A stretch of DNA of 15,976 bases from Actinomycetes bacterium (GTDB lineage: Bacteria; Actinomycetota; Coriobacteriia; Coriobacteriales; JAEZXW01). Both the position numbers and the translations under genes were made by a program. Position 1 is the first letter of the stretch. The number at the start of each line of letters is the position of its first letter. This document shows positions 12,696 through 15,976 of this stretch, piece by piece. The stretch lies in contig JAEZXW010000017.1 in the NCBI GenBank assembly GCA_023419515.1, positions 1-15,976 on the forward strand. The letters are read 5' to 3'. The notes under the pieces are model-generated. The model ran no database searches. It was not told where the DNA came from and worked only from the letters and a program-made list of their open reading frames with translations.

Positions 12696-13365
12696 ATTGA
12701 CGCGCGTGATCGATCAGTACGGATCCTTGCTCGTGCAGGGAACCTGGGAAACGCTGGTGCTCATCTTTGTGCCAACGCTTTTGGCTTATGTCATCGGTTT
12801 GCCTATTGGCGTTTTGCTTTATGCGACTAAGGCAGGATCGCTAAGCCCGCACCCGCGCTTTAATGCGGTGCTCGGCTGGATTGTGAACATCGGCAGGTCC
12901 ATCCCGTTCATCATCCTGCTGATCGCCCTGTTCCCCGTGACCCGCGTCTTGGTTGGCACGGTCATCGGTATCGTCGGTACCATTCCGCCCCTCACGATTT
13001 CTGCCGCTCCGTTTGTGGCTCGTATGGTCGAGCAGTCGATTGAAGAGATCGATTCGGGCAAGATTGAGGCTGCTCAGGCATGTGGTGCATCACTCTGGCA
13101 GACGGTCATGACGATGATTATCCCTGAGAGCCTACCGTCTTTGATCCGCGGTTTGTCGATCACCTTGATTGCGATTTTTGGTTACTCGGCAATGGCGGGC
13201 GTCATTGGTTCGGGAGGCCTTGGTGACATCGCGATTCGCTACGGTTATTACCGTCACGAGGAGATGCTTGCGATCATCGCGATTGTGATTTCGATCGTGT
13301 TGATTCAGATCATTCAATCAACCTGCGACTTTGCTGCTAAAAAGCTCGATAAGCGCATTCGGTAA
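12685..13365 (+). CDS. metI: Methionine ABC importer permease MetI
   Basis: A 226-residue permease of the usual MetI length (about 217). ATG 12685 is chosen because the protein then begins MLSELTRVIDQYGSLLVQGT like other MetI; GAGAGGG lies upstream, and the start overlaps the metN stop by 11 nt, implying coupling. It has about five hydrophobic helices (about 22-47, 60-85, 88-112, 155-178, 194-212) and the cytoplasmic coupling-helix motif EAAQACGASLW with QTVMTMIIPESLP (128-151). RSIPFIILLIA and YSAMAGVIGSGGLGDIAIRYG are characteristic. It forms the membrane channel that docks on MetN. Confidence 0.93.
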   Translation: MLSELTRVIDQYGSLLVQGTWETLVLIFVPTLLAYVIGLPIGVLLYATKAGSLSPHPRFNAVLGWIVNIGRSIPFIILLIALFPVTRVLVGTVIGIVGTIPPLTISAAPFVARMVEQSIEEIDSGKIEAAQACGASLWQTVMTMIIPESLPSLIRGLSITLIAIFGYSAMAGVIGSGGLGDIAIRYGYYRHEEMLAIIAIVISIVLIQIIQSTCDFAAKKLDKRIR

Positions 13366-13461
13366 GCAGCTGATAAGCAACCGATTAGAACACTGATAGG
13401 TACGTTGGCGATAAGAACGCTGACAGGTACGCTCATGATAAGTACGTTCATAAGCACCAAT
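13348..13461 (+). repeat. Degenerate ~27-bp repeats between metI and metQ
   Basis: Units begin GATAAG or GATTAG at 13348 (in the metI 3' end), 13372, 13383, 13410 and 13437. The two clearest, 13383-13409 and 13410-13436, are head to tail and match at most positions over their first 22 bp (GATWAGAACRCTGAYAGGTA plus CG). They fill the metI-metQ gap up to the metQ ribosome site. Confidence 0.65.
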
Positions 13462-13480
13462 GAATATAAAGGAGACTCAC

Positions 13481-14320
13481 ATGAAGAAAGTAGCCGTATT
13501 GGTTTTCGCTCTTGCGATTGCCTGCTTTGCCCTCGTTGGCTGTGGTAACAACAAGCCGGCAGCTGAAGGTCCTGTAACAGAAGCTGATGGCCAGACCATC
13601 ATCAAGGTGGGCGCAAGCCCTGCTCCTCACGCTGACATCCTCAAGATGGCTCAAGAGAAGCTCGCTAAAGAAAACATCAAGCTTGAGATCGTTGAGTTCA
13701 CCGACTACATCCTGCCTAACAAGGCACTGAGCTCGGGCGAGATTGATGCAAACTTCTTCCAGCATCTTCCATATCTCAACGATTACAACGCAAAAGAGGG
13801 AAGCAACCTCGTATCTATCGCGCCCGTTCACTTTGAGCCACTGGCTGTTTATCCTGGTAAGGCAAAGTCCTTTGCTGAACTTGCCGATGGCGCAACGGTT
13901 GCTGTTCCAAACGACACTACCAATGAGGCTCGCGCACTCAAGCTGCTCGAGGCACAAGGGCTCATCAAGCTCAAAGAGGGCGTTGGTCTTGAGGCAACTC
14001 CGCGCGACATCGTCGAAAACCCTAAGAACCTTAAGTTCCATGAGGTAGAGGCAGCTGTTTTACCAGCAAGCTTGGCCGATGTTGATCTGGCTGTTATCAA
14101 TGGTAACTTTGCGCTCGGTGCTGGCCTTGATCCAGCAACGGTGCTCGCAACCGAGGATAAGAACTCCGAGGCCGCCAAGACTTACGCTAACTGCCTGGTC
14201 GTTAATGCTAACAACGCTCAGAACGAGGCGCTACTCAAGCTTGCTAAGGTGCTTACCTCGCCAGAGATCAAAAAGGCAATCGACGAAAAATACCAGGGAG
14301 CTGTTGTCGCGGTTTCCTAA
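13481..14320 (+). CDS. metQ: Methionine-binding lipoprotein MetQ
   Basis: A 279-residue NlpA/MetQ-family lipoprotein. ATG 13481 is chosen: AAAGGAG lies 6-7 nt upstream and it gives a proper lipoprotein signal, MKKVAVLVFALAIACFALVG then C21 in the lipobox LVGC. The mature protein shows family landmarks: IKVGASPAPHADIL, LEIVEFTDYILPN, IDANFFQHLPYLNDYN, VSIAPVHFEPLAVYPGK, VAVPNDTTNEARALKLLEAQ, VDLAVINGNFALGAGL. It captures methionine outside the membrane and delivers it to MetI. A strong ribosome site after the 115-nt repeat-bearing gap fits the higher level usually needed for a binding protein. No promoter is recognised in that gap, so it is taken as the third gene of metNIQ. Confidence 0.95.
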   Translation: MKKVAVLVFALAIACFALVGCGNNKPAAEGPVTEADGQTIIKVGASPAPHADILKMAQEKLAKENIKLEIVEFTDYILPNKALSSGEIDANFFQHLPYLNDYNAKEGSNLVSIAPVHFEPLAVYPGKAKSFAELADGATVAVPNDTTNEARALKLLEAQGLIKLKEGVGLEATPRDIVENPKNLKFHEVEAAVLPASLADVDLAVINGNFALGAGLDPATVLATEDKNSEAAKTYANCLVVNANNAQNEALLKLAKVLTSPEIKKAIDEKYQGAVVAVS

Positions 14321-14461
14321 GGGTGAGTGATTGGCGCTCAATCTCGCGTGCGTCAGGTCATTGCGGTGATGAGCGCTTAATCATGTATGTACCAAATGCC
14401 ATGATGTAGTGATAATGCTCATGGTCATCCATCATAACTCGTGTTTTAACGATGAACGCTC

Positions 14462-14503
14462 AGGCGCTCGTGCTCCTTGAATCAGGAGCGCGGGCGTCTT
14501 TTG
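14462..14503 (+). terminator. Long terminator hairpin after metQ
   Basis: A 16-bp stem (14462-14477 with 14484-14499, three G-T pairs, core GCTCCT-TGAATC-AGGAGC) is followed by TTTT. It ends the metNIQ transcript or, less likely, acts as an attenuator for the next gene. The 140 nt between metQ and it hold a 7-bp inverted repeat GCGCTCA/TGAGCGC (14334-14340/14370-14376) and no gene. Confidence 0.78.
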
Positions 14504-14505
14504 TT

Positions 14506-14598
14506 AGGGTGAGGGCAAGAGTAATACGGCGAGAGGAATTGTTCCGATCAAAAATGGGTGGTCGGATCCGTCAGGCATACCGCCTGTCTTCTCACTCT
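14506..14598 (+). promoter_or_regulatory. Foldable leader upstream of binding-protein gene
   Basis: Closing stem AGGGTGAG (14506-14513) with CTCACTCT (14591-14598) encloses two hairpins, TCCGATC/GGTCGGA (14543-14549/14560-14566) and CAGGC-ATACC-GCCTG (14572-14586). The ribosome site AAGGAGG begins 7 nt after the closing stem. It has the shape of a riboswitch-like three-way junction, but I recognise no known class and see no B12 box. A TAATAC at 14522-14527 inside it could instead be a promoter -10, which would exclude the fold. Confidence 0.32.
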
Positions 14599-14615
14599 CA
14601 ACTTAAGGAGGAAGA

Positions 14616-15743
14616 TTGCTCACCCGACGTATGTTTGTGCGCACATTGTGCGTGGTAGGCGCTGGTCTTACCACAGCCTGGCTTGCGGGTTGCACCACGC
14701 AAGAAAGTCCGTCCACGACAACCGAACAAGCCGCAGCCGATAAGCCAATCACATTGACCGATTTTCTCGACAAGCAGATTGAGCTTCCTGCGGTGCCCCA
14801 GCGTTTGGTCACCCTCGTTTATCCGTCGTTTTCGCGCGTGCTCTTTTATGGTGAGCATAAGCGCGTGGTAATGACGGCTCGTTTTGATCCAACCGAGTGG
14901 ACCAAAAAGCTCTACCCAGACATCGAAAGCATCGATCCTGTAGTGGTTGAGCTTGCTGATGCTCGTCAGCCCAACGTTGAAGAAGTTGCGGCGCAAAACC
15001 CTGACCTCGTGTATTACTGGGCAAATGAGAGCGATGCCTATCAGGCGATTGAGTCGCTTAAGATCCCGATTGTGGCAGCGTATCCCAAGAAAACTGCTTA
15101 TGACACGGTTGATGCGTGGTTGGGTGAGCTCAACAAAGAGATGCATCTCTACGCTGATTCGCTTGGCATAGATGCTCAAGAAAAGGCGGCAGACTGGTCT
15201 GATTATCTCAACGAGACGGTCGCTGAGCTTTCCAAGCGCATGGAGGGTCTGCCTGAGTCTGAGGTTAAGAGTGTTTACTACATTAGACAAGATCCCGATG
15301 GCCTGCAGGCGTTTGCATATAACTCCTATTGCCGCCATGTGGTTGAGCTTGCGGGAGGACGCCTGGTGACTGCCGATCCGCAGATCACTAAGGGCTTTGA
15401 GCGCTTTACTCTCGAGCAGATTATTGAGTGGGATCCTGACGTTATTGTGATGGGATGGCTCAACTCCACCGAGGCTGTGACCCAAAATCCGCAGTGGGCA
15501 GGCATAAAGGCAGTCCGAGAAGGGCAGGTTCACTTGTTGCCTTGGTCGGTCAACCTCTCGTGGCCGCACGACGTTGAGCTACCGCTTTCACTCTGGCATA
15601 TGGCAAGCATCCTGCATCCAGAGCGTGTAAAGGACATCGATCTCGTTCAGCTGACGGTCGATTTCCACAAGCGCTTTAGGTCGGCAGAGATTACGGCTGA
15701 GGATGCCAAGGCGATGTTGACTCGCCAAAATCCTCCAGCGTAA
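14616..15743 (+). CDS. Metal-chelate/cobalamin-type substrate-binding lipoprotein
   Basis: A 375-residue protein. It starts at TTG 14616: AAGGAGG (14605-14611) is 4 nt upstream, and only this start keeps the twin-arginine in MLTRRMFVRTLCVVGAGLTT; the alternative ATG 14631 would remove it. The signal is a Tat-like lipoprotein signal with lipobox LAGC (C26). From about residue 45 on it fits the Fe(III)-siderophore/heme/cobalamin binding family (Peripla_BP_2, helical-backbone type): QIELPAVPQRLVTLVYPSFS, PNVEEVAAQNPDLVYYW, FTLEQIIEWDPDVIVMGW, WAGIKAVREGQVHLLPW. It should capture a metal chelate or corrinoid outside the membrane for an ABC importer whose permease and ATPase would lie beyond the window. 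The exact ligand cannot be read from sequence. A long helical linker around 175-225 is typical of the family. Confidence 0.88.
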   Translation: MLTRRMFVRTLCVVGAGLTTAWLAGCTTQESPSTTTEQAAADKPITLTDFLDKQIELPAVPQRLVTLVYPSFSRVLFYGEHKRVVMTARFDPTEWTKKLYPDIESIDPVVVELADARQPNVEEVAAQNPDLVYYWANESDAYQAIESLKIPIVAAYPKKTAYDTVDAWLGELNKEMHLYADSLGIDAQEKAADWSDYLNETVAELSKRMEGLPESEVKSVYYIRQDPDGLQAFAYNSYCRHVVELAGGRLVTADPQITKGFERFTLEQIIEWDPDVIVMGWLNSTEAVTQNPQWAGIKAVREGQVHLLPWSVNLSWPHDVELPLSLWHMASILHPERVKDIDLVQLTVDFHKRFRSAEITAEDAKAMLTRQNPPA

Positions 15744-15853
15744 AGGGAATGTTAGGATTTGTGGCCTGGCGTGCAAGGTTTGATGCCAAGCGCTCAAGGC
15801 TTGTAGTCTAGCGCTTAAAGACGGCATGGCGCTAATAACACAAGCGTGAATTT
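15744..15853. other. Spacer with degenerate 22-bp repeats
   Basis: Three imperfect units, 15765-15785, 15786-15807 and 15808-15829, share CY...GCGYKCAAGGYTTG-like content, drifting in the third. No gene is seen. The repeats lie between the binding-protein stop and the following terminator. Confidence 0.4.
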
Positions 15854-15897
15854 AAACGTGGTTGTATGCCATTGATGGGCGAGCAACCACGTTTTTT
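15854..15897 (+). terminator. Rho-independent terminator after the binding-protein gene
   Basis: An 11-bp perfect stem AAACGTGGTTG (15854-15864) with CAACCACGTTT (15884-15894), a 19-nt loop, and T-run to 15897. If the next frame is the importer's permease, this hairpin would separate the abundant binding protein from the membrane parts. Confidence 0.87.
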
Positions 15898-15914
15898 ATT
15901 GGCTGATTGCTTGC

Positions 15915-15976
15915 GTGACGGCGGTTGGTTTTCGTCAGTTTGTTTGGGCTTTACTGCTTGCGACGCTTGTGGCGAG
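15915..15976 (+). CDS. Possible permease N-terminus, cut by window end
   Basis: A GTG at 15915 opens a frame VTAVGFRQFVWALLLATLVA that runs off the window. A basic residue followed by a hydrophobic stretch resembles the first helix of a FecCD/BtuC-type permease, which is expected after a binding-protein gene. No ribosome site is visible and only 20 codons are seen, so this is tentative; another frame cannot be excluded. Confidence 0.28.
   Translation, partial: MTAVGFRQFVWALLLATLVA

Noticed and set aside
14357..14434. Minus-strand 25-codon ORF reading MMDDHEHYHYIMAFGTYMIK
   Set aside because: It is short, lacks a ribosome site and sits in the metQ 3' region; His/Tyr/Met content alone is not evidence.
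14598..15569. A 323-codon minus-strand open frame
   Set aside because: It is the mirror of the binding-protein gene, with unusual His/Arg/Leu-rich composition, no ribosome site and no family resemblance.
1..15976. CRISPR arrays, insertion sequences, integrase or rRNA genes
   Set aside because: No regularly spaced repeats, transposase-like proteins, terminal inverted repeats or rRNA segments were seen.

Overview
The window looks like chromosome from a low-to-mid GC actinobacterium, most likely a Coriobacteriia member of the Atopobium/Lancefieldella/Olsenella kind. This is inference from the mix of sortase-anchored FIVAR and proline-rich surface proteins, a membrane Ser/Thr kinase, a metNIQ cassette, strong AAGGAGG ribosome sites, and a large GCS2/ATP-grasp fusion. 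The left part (to about 7.5 kb) is visibly more AT-rich than the right part.

Left part, plus strand: the 3' end of a large LPKTG-anchored FIVAR surface protein (2-1381) with its terminator; a three-gene set of a membrane protein with two Ltp-type domains (1651), an XRE-like DNA-binding protein (2376) and a Ser/Thr kinase with three C-terminal membrane helices (2871). Between the last two lies a terminator-like hairpin that contains a 13-codon micro-ORF overlapping the kinase start. A repeat- and hairpin-rich gap follows, then a small secreted protein with an LPKTA sorting signal (4629). Next come a minus-strand nicotinamidase (5468-6052) and an aldo/keto reductase pseudogene (6214-6964) broken by a nonsense codon, an internal deletion and a frameshift.

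Middle: 6965-7386 has no protein gene but holds two near-identical minus-strand units, each a sigma70-type promoter with a shared TTTASTAAA palindrome in its spacer, followed at once by a compact two-tier hairpin ending in a T-run. They look like tandem genes for RNAs of about 50 nt. Beside them is tRNA-Gln(CUG) with its own promoter and terminator.

Right part: a minus-strand pair, a YihY/BrkB-family membrane protein (10297-11301) overlapping by 4 nt a 900-residue fusion of a GCS2 glutamate-cysteine ligase with a circularly permuted ATP-grasp-like ligase (7598-10300). After a 644-nt gap with only small candidate ORFs, one a Met-rich possible leader peptide, comes the plus-strand methionine importer metN-metI-metQ (11946-14320). 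A terminator and a foldable leader precede a lipoprotein of the metal-chelate/cobalamin-binding class (14616-15743). After another terminator hairpin, the window ends in what may be the start of its permease.

Functionally the window joins surface display, a kinase/HTH signalling set, NAD salvage, thiol or gamma-glutamyl peptide synthesis, methionine uptake and metal-chelate uptake. The best candidates for something undescribed are the tandem mini-RNA units, the GCS2-ATP-grasp fusion, and the hairpin/micro-ORF gate before the kinase.
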